Shown here: piece after piece, positions 15,556 through 27,400 of the stretch
Numbering within the stretch: the first letter of the stretch is position 1
How the letters are laid out: each line of letters begins with the position of its first letter
NCBI RefSeq assembly: GCF_030580675.1
Contig: NZ_JAUQUB010000002.1
Span: 248,001 to 312,000, forward strand
Direction of reading: 5' to 3'
Length of the DNA: 64,000 nt
Origin: Antiquaquibacter soli
Lineage (GTDB): Bacteria > Actinomycetota > Actinomycetes > Actinomycetales > Microbacteriaceae
Program-made: the position numbers and the translations under genes
Notes under the pieces: model-generated
What the model was told of the DNA's origin: nothing
Database searches by the model: none
Seen by the model: only the letters and a program-made list of their open reading frames with translations

Positions 15556-18321
15556 GTGTCCGCGATCGCCCGCTTCCGACTCTTCGGGAGGGTTGCGGTG
15601 TCCGTCGGCGAGCACGCGATCCCCGTGCGCGGGGCGATGCCCGCGGCGATCCTCGCGCGGCTCGCTCTCACCTGCGGCGAGCCCGTACCCGTGGACGAGT
15701 TCGTCGCCGACCTGTGGTCGAGCCCGCCTCCGACGGCGGCCGGCACGCTCCGCGCGCACATCTCCCGACTGCGATCCGCGGGCCTCGCCGAGCACATCGT
15801 CGGAGGTCGGGGCGGTTACACGCTCGCGGACAGCCGCGTCGACGTGATCGAGTTCCGCGACCGGGCGGCCTTCGCGCTGTCCACTCGCGAGCGGGACGAC
15901 CTCGAGGCGGCGGAGGAGGCGTGGCGGGGCGAGCCCTTCCGCGACGTGTCGGCGCCGTTCGTCGCCGACTGGTCGGCGGAGCTTCACGGCCTCCGGCGCC
16001 GGGTGGCCGAGTCCCTCGCCGAGCTGCGCCTCGACGCGGGGGAGCTGGATGCCGTGCTCGGCTCGCTGCCCGCGGTCGTGCGCGAGCATCCCGACCACGA
16101 GGAGCCGGTGCGACTGCTCGCGACGGCGCTCGCCCGCGCCGGGCGGTCGACGGACGCCCTCGGCGCGATCGACGGGTTCGCCGAGCGATTGCGAGAGACC
16201 CAGGGGCTCGACGTGTCCCCGGCGCTCGCCGCGGCCCGCCTCTCGATCGTGCGGCAGGACCCGGAGCTCGTCGCCCCGGTCGGGCGGGAGCGGGGCATCC
16301 AGCACGGCGTCCCGCTGCCGATCACGCGCTTCATCGGCCGCAGCTCCGCGCTCGAGCTCGTCGCCGCCGGGCGCCGGGAGTCGCGGCTCGTAACCCTCAC
16401 CGGCCCGGGCGGCGTCGGCAAGAGCCGCCTCGCCGTGGAGTCGCTCGCGGAGTCGCTCGGCCCGGTCGACTCCGCGCAGTGGCTGCTCGAGCTGGCCAGC
16501 TACGACACGGGGGAGGACGTCGTGCTCGCGCTGAGCGAGCTCGTGGGGGCGACGAACGCGACGGTCGAGTCGATCGCGCAGCAGCTCTCCGGTCGCGGCG
16601 CCCTGCTGGTGCTCGACAATGCGGAGCACGTGCTCGAGGCCGCCGCCGCGCTCGTCTCGGCCCTGCTCGCCGCGAGCCCCGGGCTCAGCGTGCTCGTGAC
16701 GAGTCGTGAGCCGCTGCGCATCCCGGGGGAGCGGCTCATCCCGATCGCCCCCATGCTCGGCGATGACGCCCCCGACGCGATCGCGCTCTTCGCGGAGCGC
16801 GCCGCCGACGTCGTGCCCGGCTTCGCGCTGACGGATGCCTCGCTCCCGCTCGTTCGGCGGCTCGCGAAGCTCCTCGACGGACTGCCCCTCGCGCTCGAGC
16901 TCACCGCCGCGCGCCTCGACGTCATGGACCTCGCCGAGCTCGTGCGCTCGATCGAGTCCGAGGAGCTGCTCACCCTCCACGGCCCGGCTGCCGGTCGGCA
17001 CGGCAGCCTGCAGAGCACGATCGAGTGGAGCGCGCGGATGCTCCGCCCCGCCGAGCTCGAACTGCTCGCGCAGCTCGGCAACTTCGCCGGCAGCGTGACC
17101 CTCGACGCGATCGACGGCATCTGCGTGCTCCCGGACGGCGATGTGCGGGAGGTTGCCGCCGTGCTCGCTCAGAAGTCGCTGCTCGCGGTCGTGGGCGGGG
17201 CGGTTCGCGGGCGCCGCTACCGCTTGCTCGAGTCGGTGAAGCTCTACGCCCGGCAGCTTCCCGCGCAGGATGACCGGGAGCGGTGGCGAGAGCGCCACGC
17301 GCAATGGTTCGCCGACGCCGCCGACGAGCTGGAGTCGCGCGTGCGGGGCCCGGAGTCGGCGATCGTCCACGAGCAGTTCGAGGTCGACCGCAGCGAGCTG
17401 CTCGCCGCGCTCTCGTTCTCCGTGGCGCGCGGGGATCGGGCGACGGCCGTCCGGCTCGCGGGGGCGATGTCGTGGCACTGGTTCCTGCGGGGTGCGGTTG
17501 CGGAGGGCAAGGGGTGGATCGACTCGGCGCTCGAGATGCCGGGGCCGGAGCATCCCCGCGCCGACGCCCGCGCGATCTGGGGAGCCGTGATGATCGTCTA
17601 CCGCTCGGGCGACAAGTTCGGTGGGGAGGTCTACGCGCGGCGGGGGCTCCCGCTCGCGGAGCGCTCGGGCGACCCGACGCTCACCGCCCTCTTCACCGCG
17701 TGCAACGCGATGTGGGACGCCGAGGCGGATCCGGCGGGCGGGCTGGCCCGGATGCGCCGCGCGGAGGCGCTCCTCGGCGATGTCGAGCCGTGGGCGGTGA
17801 GCGAGGTGCTGACGTTCCGGTCGATCTGCCACATCTACGCCCGCAAGCTCGCTGAGACGATGCGCGACCTCCAGGCGGCGCTCGAGTCGGCGCTCGCGGC
17901 GCACAACGCGTGGGCGGCGGGCTCGGCGTCGTGGCGGCTGGCGCACGCCCTCATCGGGAGCCATCGCGAGCGGGATGCGGTGGAGCAGCTCGTGCAGTGC
18001 TTCGACCTGCTCGCTCCGCAGGGCGACGTGCTCGCGGTCATCCTCGCCCTCCATGCCGCGGCGATCGCGGTGTCGGGGATCGAGCGGCAGCGCGACGGTG
18101 CACGACTGTTCGGCGCCGTCGACCGGCTCGGTGCGGTGTACGGCTTCCCGCGGGCCGCCATCAACGACGACGTGCACGAGGGCTACCGCTCCCGCACGAA
18201 GCAGGCGCTCACGGCGGCCGAGTGGAACGCGTGCTATCGGGAGGGCGCCGCGCTGTCGCTCGACGAGGCGGTGTCGCTCGTGCGCGCGGTCGCGGCATCC
18301 CTGCCGCCGCGCCGCCGCTAG
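15556..18321 (+). CDS. SARP/AfsR-type ATPase transcriptional regulator
   Basis: A 921-residue regulator of the AfsR architecture. Residues 1-90: OmpR-like winged helix (RFRLFGRVAVSVGEHAIPVRG ... AHISRLRSAG). About 95-240: bacterial transcriptional activation domain. About 265-520: STAND/NB-ARC-like ATPase with P-loop TGPGGVGKSRLA (about 283), LLVLDNAEHV Walker B and LVTSREPLRIPGE. The remainder is TPR-like helical repeats. Such proteins bind direct repeats near promoters and recruit RNA polymerase in response to ATP/ADP state. It sits 165 bp upstream of the giant adhesin, same strand, so the adhesin is a plausible target. The start is uncertain: GTGs at 15512 and 15526 are alternatives. Confidence 0.85.
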   Translation: MSAIARFRLFGRVAVSVGEHAIPVRGAMPAAILARLALTCGEPVPVDEFVADLWSSPPPTAAGTLRAHISRLRSAGLAEHIVGGRGGYTLADSRVDVIEFRDRAAFALSTRERDDLEAAEEAWRGEPFRDVSAPFVADWSAELHGLRRRVAESLAELRLDAGELDAVLGSLPAVVREHPDHEEPVRLLATALARAGRSTDALGAIDGFAERLRETQGLDVSPALAAARLSIVRQDPELVAPVGRERGIQHGVPLPITRFIGRSSALELVAAGRRESRLVTLTGPGGVGKSRLAVESLAESLGPVDSAQWLLELASYDTGEDVVLALSELVGATNATVESIAQQLSGRGALLVLDNAEHVLEAAAALVSALLAASPGLSVLVTSREPLRIPGERLIPIAPMLGDDAPDAIALFAERAADVVPGFALTDASLPLVRRLAKLLDGLPLALELTAARLDVMDLAELVRSIESEELLTLHGPAAGRHGSLQSTIEWSARMLRPAELELLAQLGNFAGSVTLDAIDGICVLPDGDVREVAAVLAQKSLLAVVGGAVRGRRYRLLESVKLYARQLPAQDDRERWRERHAQWFADAADELESRVRGPESAIVHEQFEVDRSELLAALSFSVARGDRATAVRLAGAMSWHWFLRGAVAEGKGWIDSALEMPGPEHPRADARAIWGAVMIVYRSGDKFGGEVYARRGLPLAERSGDPTLTALFTACNAMWDAEADPAGGLARMRRAEALLGDVEPWAVSEVLTFRSICHIYARKLAETMRDLQAALESALAAHNAWAAGSASWRLAHALIGSHRERDAVEQLVQCFDLLAPQGDVLAVILALHAAAIAVSGIERQRDGARLFGAVDRLGAVYGFPRAAINDDVHEGYRSRTKQALTAAEWNACYREGAALSLDEAVSLVRAVAASLPPRRR

Positions 18322-18346
18322 CGCCGCCGCCGCACGTCGCCGACCC

Positions 18347-18360
18347 CCCCCGAACGGGGG
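18347..18360. promoter_or_regulatory. CCCCCGAACGGGGG palindrome upstream of the giant adhesin
   Basis: One of three sites in the window with the core CCCCCGAACGGG. It lies 126 bp before the adhesin start. A TACCCT (18381-18386) and a TAGCCT downstream are candidate -10s. A second inverted repeat, CCCC-attct-GGGG (18364-18376), follows directly. Confidence 0.6.
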
Positions 18361-18486
18361 CCTCCCCATTCTGGGGAATGTACCCTGCCTCCCGACGGAC
18401 CCTAGCCTGGGGGCGGCAACCCGAATGCCCCAGGGCCCTCACCCCCTGTGCGTCGCGGAAGCCGCACGCTTGGGGGGAAGCACCAC

Positions 18487-21400
18487 ATGAGTTTCATCGG
18501 CTCCAGTCGACGCCGGTCGACCATCGCCGCGCTCGCCGCGCTCATCGGACTCGTCGGCACGCTCGCCATCGGCGCGCCCGCGGTCGCGGACGAGGACGAC
18601 CCGCTCTCGCCGGTCGTCGTCGACATCTCGAAGACCGTCGACAAGGCCCTCATCACGCCGGGCGAGACCGTCACCTACTCGATCGCCGTCAACTGCGCCT
18701 CCACCATGGCCGACTGCGTCAACCTCGCCATCGACGACACGATCCCCGCTCCCCTCGTGCTCGGCTCGGTCGCCCTCCCGACTGGGGGCGAGTCGTCGCT
18801 CGCGACTGTCGCGACCGACCCGGCGACCAACAGCTTCCGCGTGAGCTTCGTCGACGACCTCGGGGAGGGCCGCCGCGGCCTCCAGGCCGGTGTGCTCTTC
18901 AACTTCGCAGTGACGGCGACGCTGCCGACCTCCGTCTCCGCCGACTTCGACGGCCAGACGATCACGAACACGGCGTTCGCGACCCTCGACAACCTCAACA
19001 GCAACAAGGACGACTCCGCCGACGTCGTGCTCGACATCCCGCTCCAGCTGCGATCGAGCGTCGACAAGTCCTACTCGGAGTCCGACGTGCCGTCGGTTCC
19101 GGGGCGCGCGCTGTCGATGTCGCTCTCCGCGTCCAACACGTCCAACATCGGCGTCGACCGGCTGGTGATCGAGGATGCCACGGCCGCCGCGTTCACCCAC
19201 CTGCGCGCCACGGGCCTCTCCGTGCCGACGTGGCCGACGGGTGCCGACGAGGTGCGCGTCGACTGGTTCGACGGGACGGATTGGAGCGAGGGCGCGTTCG
19301 GCGCGACGGCGGTCATCCCCGACGGCGTCGACCCGCGCGGACTCCGTTTCGTGTTCCAGTCGTCGACGGGCGCGCCGCTGCCCCGGGATGCCTCGGCCGT
19401 CGTCTCCGTCGCGCTCGAGCTGCGCGACTCCGTTCTCTCGATCTCGGGCTCGGCGTCGGTGTCGAACGTCGCGAGCTCGTGGGTCGAGCTCGGCGAGGAG
19501 TCGAGCACCCCCGTGTCGAAGCCCGCGAGCATGACGATCACGAAGGCGGAGATCTCGCCCGTCGCGACGAAGAGCTTCTCGACGAACAGCCTCGTCGGCG
19601 GCCGTGAGGTGACCGCGACGCTCGGCGCCTCCAACGGCGGGCGCTTCGACCTCGAGTCGATGGCGATCACCGAGCCCGCGACCGACACCCCCGACCTCAT
19701 CGAGCAGGGCCTGAGCTTCGGCGGCTGGGTGTCGGACGACATCGAGTGGCCGGTGGGGGCGACCGAGGCATCCGTCGCCTACCGGTACGAGGGCCAGGAG
19801 GACTTCGCCGCCGCCGTGTCGACGACGACGCGGGACACGCTCCCGGCGCCGGACGCCGAGGCCGGCCGGGTCGCGGCCTTCATCGTGACGTTCACCGGCC
19901 TCATGCCGCAGTACCAGTACGCGGTCGTGCCGTACACCGCGACGACCTCGGCGGTGGCGGCGGACGAGACGCACTCGAACACCATCCAGGTCGACGTGGA
20001 GACGACGGGCGGTCTGACGGCGTCCACGACCGCCAGCGCGGACCTCACGAGCCGCACCGCGCGCATCAACACGACGGTGCGCAAGATCGCGACCCCCGAT
20101 TCGATCTACTCGGTCGCGGGCTCGTCGTCGATCGTCGTGCTGCCCGCGGCTCTCGACGCGCGCCCGACCTCGCCGTCGGACACCGGCGGCTCGACGGTCG
20201 GCGCCGACTCGCTCGTCGTCGTGGACGACGACGAGGCGTTCTTCGACCTCTTCAACGTCACCTCGATCCTGCCGACGGTCGTGCCCTCGGGTGTGACCCT
20301 GACGGTCGAGTACTTCGACGGCGAGGCCTGGCACTCCTTCGACGGAGTCTCGCCGCTCGCCGGGCCGGCGACGTTCAGCCGCACCCTGTCGGGCGCGGAG
20401 CGCGAGCTCGTCGCGGGCGTGCGCTTCACGTTCACGCCGAGCGACGGCTCCACTCTCGCTCCGGGCTTCGCCGTGCAGCCGAACCTCCGCGTGGCGCTGC
20501 GCTCGACGCTGCGCAGCGACCCGGCCTCGCCCGCCGCGAACCCGGATGCCCCGGCCCTCGTCACGGTCTCCAACACCGCGACCTCGATCGCGACGAGCTC
20601 GAGCGCGACCCCCTCGGAGGTGTCGGACGACGTCGTCGAGACCATCGGGCTGCGCCCGGTGCCGGGCGGGTCGGGCGGCAGTGGCGGCATCCAGCTCGTC
20701 ACCAAGCGCTGGGCCGAGGAGACCCTCCCGGCCCGCACCGGCGAGCGCTCCGACGTCGTCGTCAGCTGGGGCACCGGCAACCTCGAGTTCGAGAGCGTCG
20801 CGGTGAGCGACCCGGCCGACCCCACGACGGGCGTCGCGGGAACCGTCTTCGAGGCCTTCGACCTCGTCGCGGTCAAGCCGATCACGAGCTCGCTCGACCC
20901 CTATCTCACGTACGACGCGGTGACGGCCGTCGAGCTGTACATCGACGGGGAGTGGGTGCCGACGGCGACGAACCCGTGCGCGAGTGGCGCGTGCGACGGC
21001 GCATTCCCGGGCTACACGCTCACCGCCGACGAGCGCGCTGACGCGGTCGGCGTCCGGCTCGTGTTCGAGGAGAGCCCCACCCGCGGCGACCGGATCGGCA
21101 GCGACCCGGATGCCCCGCCCGTGGGCAGTGGCGTGGCATCCACGTTCCAGCTCGACCGCGACATCGCGCTCACGTTCGAGCTGCGCGACGTGCGCCGCTC
21201 GAACCCGGACGTGCCGGTGCTCGGCTCGAGCCGCCTCGCGCTCTACAACGCGGGCCCCGGCGACTACGGCGTCGTGCGCAACACCGCGCGAGTGGTCGGC
21301 ACCGCGACGGATGACTCGACGCGCTCCTCGACGTGGAGCGACGACATCCTCCTGCTCGACCAGGCGCTCACGGTCGTCGCCGGCAAGACCTGGACCGGCG

Positions 21401-24400
21401 GACCCCTCGGCATGCCGCCGGAGGGGACCCCGCAGTCGCTCTTCCCGACCGCGCGCATGACCCTCTCCGCGCAGAACACGTCCCTCGCGCGAGTCGAGCA
21501 CCTGTCGCTCGCGGAGCCGTCGAACCGCGTGACCGTCAACCCGTTCGAGTTCGTGACCCTCACGGACCTCGTGAGCATCCAGGTGCCGAACGGACCCACG
21601 GCGACCGTCACGCTGCAGCCGTCCGGCGCGGAGCTGACGATCGCCGAGGCGCTCCTGCTGACGCGCTCGCAGCTCGCCGACGTCACCGGCTTCGAGGTGT
21701 CCCTCGACGGCGTCGTGCCGGCCGGAGCGACCATCACGGTCGTCGCCGACACGCAGCTGCGGTCCACCGAGCGCACCTCGGGCGACGAGATCGTCGACGC
21801 GCGCCAGCTCGACAACGACGTCGCCGCGACGATCGTCGACCCGGGCGGATCGCAGCTGCCCGCCGAGGGCAGCGACGTCAACGTCGTCACGTCGTACGCC
21901 TCCGCGCACGTCGACATCCAGGTCTTCGAGTACGGCGTCGAGGCGACGAAGACGCTCATCGCCGACACGACGGCGAGCGGCCCCACCCCCGCGACGCAGT
22001 ACGAGTCGACGACGCCGGCCACGGTGCGCCTCACCGGCCAGCCGACGGGCAACGTGCGCACGACGCGCATGGTCCTCGAGGACACCGACCCGTCGTTCTG
22101 GAACGCCTTCGACTTCGTCGGATTCCCGGCGCTGTCGTACTCGACCCCGATCAACCGCGTGCAGGTCGACGCCCTCGTCGGCGTGGAGTACACGGTCGCG
22201 GGCGACGGCTCGATCTCGTGGTCGTGCCCGGAGACGGACTGCTGGGTGACGGGCACGCCGTCCGCGACGCCGACGCTCCCCGCGGGCGTCGATCCTTCGG
22301 AGGTGCGCGGCATCCGCCTCACCTTCACGAAGTCGGACTACTCCGCGTGGGAGCGCCCGTTCAACCCGCTCCAGGTCATCGACCTCACCGTCGAGCGACG
22401 GGAGACTCTCATCGCCCCGGCGGGCGAGCCGGTGCCCACGACGCTCTTCACGTTCACCGAGCCGGCCCCCGGCGAGACCGAGGTGGGCGTCTACACGAAC
22501 GACGTCACGGTCGACGTCGCGGCGGCCCTGAACGCCGAGGACACCGACCCGGTGTGGCAGGCCTCCGACGACGACTCGAGCTCGATCCTCGTGCAGCACC
22601 TCCCGGCGCGCATCTCGATCGTCAAGAGCCAGTACGGCCCTCAGTCGCTCGGCGTGGACATCCCGTTCGACATCACCGTCACCAACACCGGCGGCGCGCA
22701 CGACAGCCCGCTCACGGGCCTCACGATCGTCGATGAGATCCACACGGATGCCTCGGGCCCGCGACTCGTCGTGCCCGTGGACCCCGACACCAACCAGATC
22801 TACACCGCCGACGAGGCGTTCACGTACTCGCTCCTCAACGGCTCGGGTGCCGAGCAGCCGGCGCCGGACGTCACGGCGAGCTACGACGACCCCGAGCATC
22901 CCGCCGTCATCACCTTCGAGCTCGAGCAGCCGCTGCCGCTCGGGTGGAGCCTCGTCATCCACGCCCCGCTGCAGTTCCGCGCGCTCCTCGGCGCGGGTCT
23001 CGAGACCGACAACACCGTCACGGCGACCGCCGACCAGCCGTTCGACGTCTGCCGGGGTGCGGAGGACACCGGCTGGGTTCCCGAGACCTACGAGGTCTTC
23101 ACGTGCGAGGCCTCGACGACCGTGTGGCCGCTGCCGAGCTCGCCCATGACGATCGTCAAGGGCGTCCGCGGCGTGGAGGCGGGACCGCTCGACGAGGACG
23201 GCGTGCCGCTCGTCGACCCCGACACCGGACTGCCCTTCGACGACCTGGGCGTGCTGCGCACCTCGGGCACCTCGAGCTGCGAGGAGCCGACGACGGCGAT
23301 CCCGGGCCGCTCGGAGCTGTTCTACCGCTTCCCGTGCGTGCCGATCACCCGGCCCGGCGCGGAGGAGGAGTGGGGCGCCCGCTTCTTCAACTCGGGCAAC
23401 ATCTCCATCAAGCAGCTCGTCGCGATCGACGTCCTGCCGGCCCCGAACGACCGCGGCGTCATCATCGACGAGGCGCGCTCCTCGAAGTGGGCGGCGAAGC
23501 TGTCGAGCTACCCCGAGGTCACGGGCATGCCCGACGGCTCGACGTACACGGTCTACTACACCGACCAGGCGGGCGTCGCGACGCCCAACTGCAACGGCGC
23601 GGACATCCAGCTCACCATGGGCATGACGACGGCGACCAACCCGCCCATCCTCAACACGGCGCAGTACCGCAACTGCCTCGCCGCGGACGGCGCGTCGCTC
23701 CTCGCCCCCCGCGAGTGGAAGGTGCTCGACCCGGGCGCGGATGCCGCGACCCTCGCGTCCGTCGTCGCCCTCAAGTTCGACGTGCGCATGCCGTCGGGAC
23801 TCGAGCCGGGCAACTCGGTCGGCGTGCTCTACTCCACGGTGACCGCGAACCAGCAGGCGATCAAGGAGTCGACGGGCAACCTGTTCCGCGACTCGATCGC
23901 CTACAACTCGATCGCGGGGGCCGCGGTCGGCATCAACCACGACTCCGAGGGCAACCCGCTCGACCTCGCGTACCGCTTCGTCACCGAGCCGCGCAAGGTC
24001 GGCGTCGCGCTCGCGACCGGTCAGCTCACACTCTCCAAGAGCATCACGGGGGATGCCGCGGCCTACGCCACCGACGTCTTCAACCTCGCCGTGAGCTGCA
24101 CCTCGAACGACGAGCCGGTCGCACTCACCCTCGCGGACGGCTCCCCGCGCAGCCCGTTCGCGGTCACCGCGGGCTCGCCGCTGAACGTCTACGGCATCCC
24201 GCTGTACTCCGACTGCACCGTCGGGGAGACAGGCTCGTACGGGGCGACGACGGTGACGACTCCCGGCGCCCCGGTGCCCGTGCTCGCGCAGCCGAACTCG
24301 GGCACGTCCACCGTCTTCGACCCGCACCCCGCCTTCGAGGACCGGCCGGCCCCCGAGGTCGCGACCGTCACCAACGACTACCCGGATGCCCAGCTCACGA

Positions 24401-27400
24401 TCACCAAGTCGGTGACCACGAACGGCGCCGTCGACCAGGACGGCACCCCGATCGCGTACCTCGCCGCGCTCGTCACGGCGAGCTGCTCGTTCGACAACGG
24501 GACCGGGTCGCGCGTCATCTGGTCGATCACGAACGAGCCGGTGACCCCGTCGGCGCCGATCGTCAAGACCGGCCTGCCCGCGGGTGCGGTCTGCACCGTG
24601 ACCGAGTCCAACCAGCGCGGGGCGACGACGACCTCGACCGTCTCGACGACGGGAGCGACGGATGACGCGACCGTCGCGCCGTTCACCCTCGCGGAGGACG
24701 GCAACACCGTCGCCTTCGCCAACGACTTCGGCGTCGGATCGCTCACGGTGACGAAGGCGCTCGCCGGACTCGCGAAGGACTCCGACTGGGCCGCCGGGCC
24801 GTTCGACATCCGCGTCGTGTGCACGAACTCGAACGCGACCTCGACGACGGTCTTCGCGAAGACGTTCTCGGTGACCCGCACGTCGCCGTCCTTCACGATC
24901 GACAACCTCGCGACGGGCTCGAGCTGCGCGATCACCGAGCCGCAGAAGAACGGCGCGACGTCGACGACCCTGCCGTCGAACGTCACGATCACCCGGTCCT
25001 CCTCGAGCGCGACCGTCACGAACACGTTCGACTTCGCGCGCCTCACCGTGAGCAAGACCGTGACGACGAACGCCGTCGACGGTGCGGGCGCGGCGACGCG
25101 CCCCGGCCCGTTCGACTTCTCCGTCACGTGCACGTTCACCCACGCCGGGACGACCGACACGGTGCTCGCGACCGGCTTCTCGGCGAGCCCGATGACGTTC
25201 TCGCTCTCGCACGGCCAGAGCCGCGCGCTCACCGGCCTGCCCGCGGGCAGTTCCTGCACCGTGACGGAGGCGACCCCGCCCGGCTCGCCGACGACGACCA
25301 TCCGCACGCAGACCGCGACGGTCGGCGCGACGACGACGACGGGTCTCTCGGCGACGATCTCCTCCCTCACCCCCGACTCCTCGCCGACGACCGGCACGAA
25401 CACTGCGCTCGTCACGAACACCTACCCGGTGGGCACGCTGCGCATCGTGAAGTCGCTGCAGGGCGGGGCGAGCACCCAGTTCGGCACGGGCCCGTTCACG
25501 TTCCTCGTGACGTGCACGCAGCCGGGCATGAGCTCGGGCTACTCGAAGACGGTGACGCAGAACACCGCGGGCACGACCAACGTGACCAACATCCTCGCGG
25601 GCTCGGTCTGCTCGGTGTCTGAGTCGAACTTCTCGTCCACCGGCGCCGACGCGCTCGTCTACCTCAACAACTCGGGCACAGCGTTCGACGGCACCGGCAC
25701 GACGATCGTCGGCTCGGCGACCCGGCAGGTGACGGTGCAGAACTGGTACCTCACGGGCCAGGTCACGGTCACCAAGCAGGTCGAGGGGCCGGCCGCCTCG
25801 TACGGCACCGGACCGTTCACCGTCCACCTCGACTGCACCCGCGACGGCAAGACGGTGACGATCGCGGGCGGCGCTGACCGCACCCTCACGAACGGCTCGT
25901 CGACGACGTACACGCTGCTGCCCTCCGGCGCGCTGTGCACGCTGTCCGAGCCCGGCTCGTTCGGCGCCGGCGAGATCACGATCACGGATTCCGAAGGCAC
26001 CTTCGGTCCGGCCGACGATTTCGACTTCGTCGTCGACGTGGATGCCTCGAGCCGCACCGACAACCAGGTGCAACCCGCACTGACCCTCACCAACCACTAC
26101 GAGTTCGCGTCGCTGACCATCGAGAAGCACGTCGTGAGCGACGCGGAGCACGAGGACGGCTCGCTCGTCGAGTACGGCGCGTTCGGCTTCACCGTCGAGT
26201 GCACGTTCGAGGGCGCCGCCGTGCGCGCGACCGGCTTCTCGGTCAACGCCATGGCGTTCACCCTCGAGGACGGCCAGTCGCGCACCCTCACGGGTCTCCC
26301 GGCGGGTGCCGAGTGCGCGGTCACGGAGAGCGACCCGCGCGGCGCCGCCGTGACCACGATGGCGACGGTCGACCTCGACGGCTCCCGCAGCACCGACGCC
26401 ACCACCGTCGACGTGGTTCTCGCACCCGACTTCGGCGACGAGACCCGCAACACGGTGTCGGTCACCAACACGTACCGGTCGGGCATCCTGACGCTCTCGA
26501 AGGCCTTCACCGGCGACGCCCGACTGACGTGGGGCTCGGGCCGCACTGCCGTCGTCGACCTCGAGTGCCGCCTCGGCGGGCCGACGGGCCAGGTCGTCTG
26601 GGAGGACACGTTCGAGTTCACGGACGGATCGCCGACCTACGAGATGGCGCCCGTCGCCGCCGGGGCCGAGTGCGCGGTCATCGAGTCCGACACGGCGGGA
26701 GCGACGGCGACGAGCATCCTCGTGGGCAGCACGTCGACGGCGGGCACGAGCGCGACCGCGACGATCCCCGCGGACTCCCTGCTCGCCGTGACCGTCTCCA
26801 ACCGCTACGACTTCGCGAGCCTGACGGTGTCCAAGACGGTGCTCTCCGACGCCGAGGACCAGGACGGCGAACCCGTCTACCCGGGCGGCTCGTTCGCGGT
26901 CGCCGTGGAGTGCTCCTTCCTCGGCGAGACGGTGCTCGCGACCGGCTTCGACACCTCGCCGATGACGTTCTCGCTCGGCCACCTCGGCTCGCAGACCCTC
27001 ACGGGGCTGCCCGCGGGCGCCTCGTGCGCCGTGACCGAGACGGACACCGTCGAGGCTGCGTCCACGTCGATCGCGACCGCCACGTCGGCCGTGTCCGCGT
27101 CGACGGATGACACGACCGCGACGATCGCCTCGGTCACGAGCGACTCCGCCGGTGCCGCGACGAACTCCGCCGCGATCACCAACCGGTACGGCATCGGCAG
27201 CCTCACGGTCGAGAAGATCCTCGAGGGCGGCGCCGCCGCGCAGTACGGCGACGGACCGTTCGACATCCACGTCGAGTGCGTCGCCGCCGGTGGAGTGACG
27301 GCGTTCGACGACACCGTCTCGCTGCCGATCGGCAACTCGTGGTCGACGACGATCGAGTCGATCCCCGTCGGATCCGTGTGCGAGATCGAGGAGACCAACG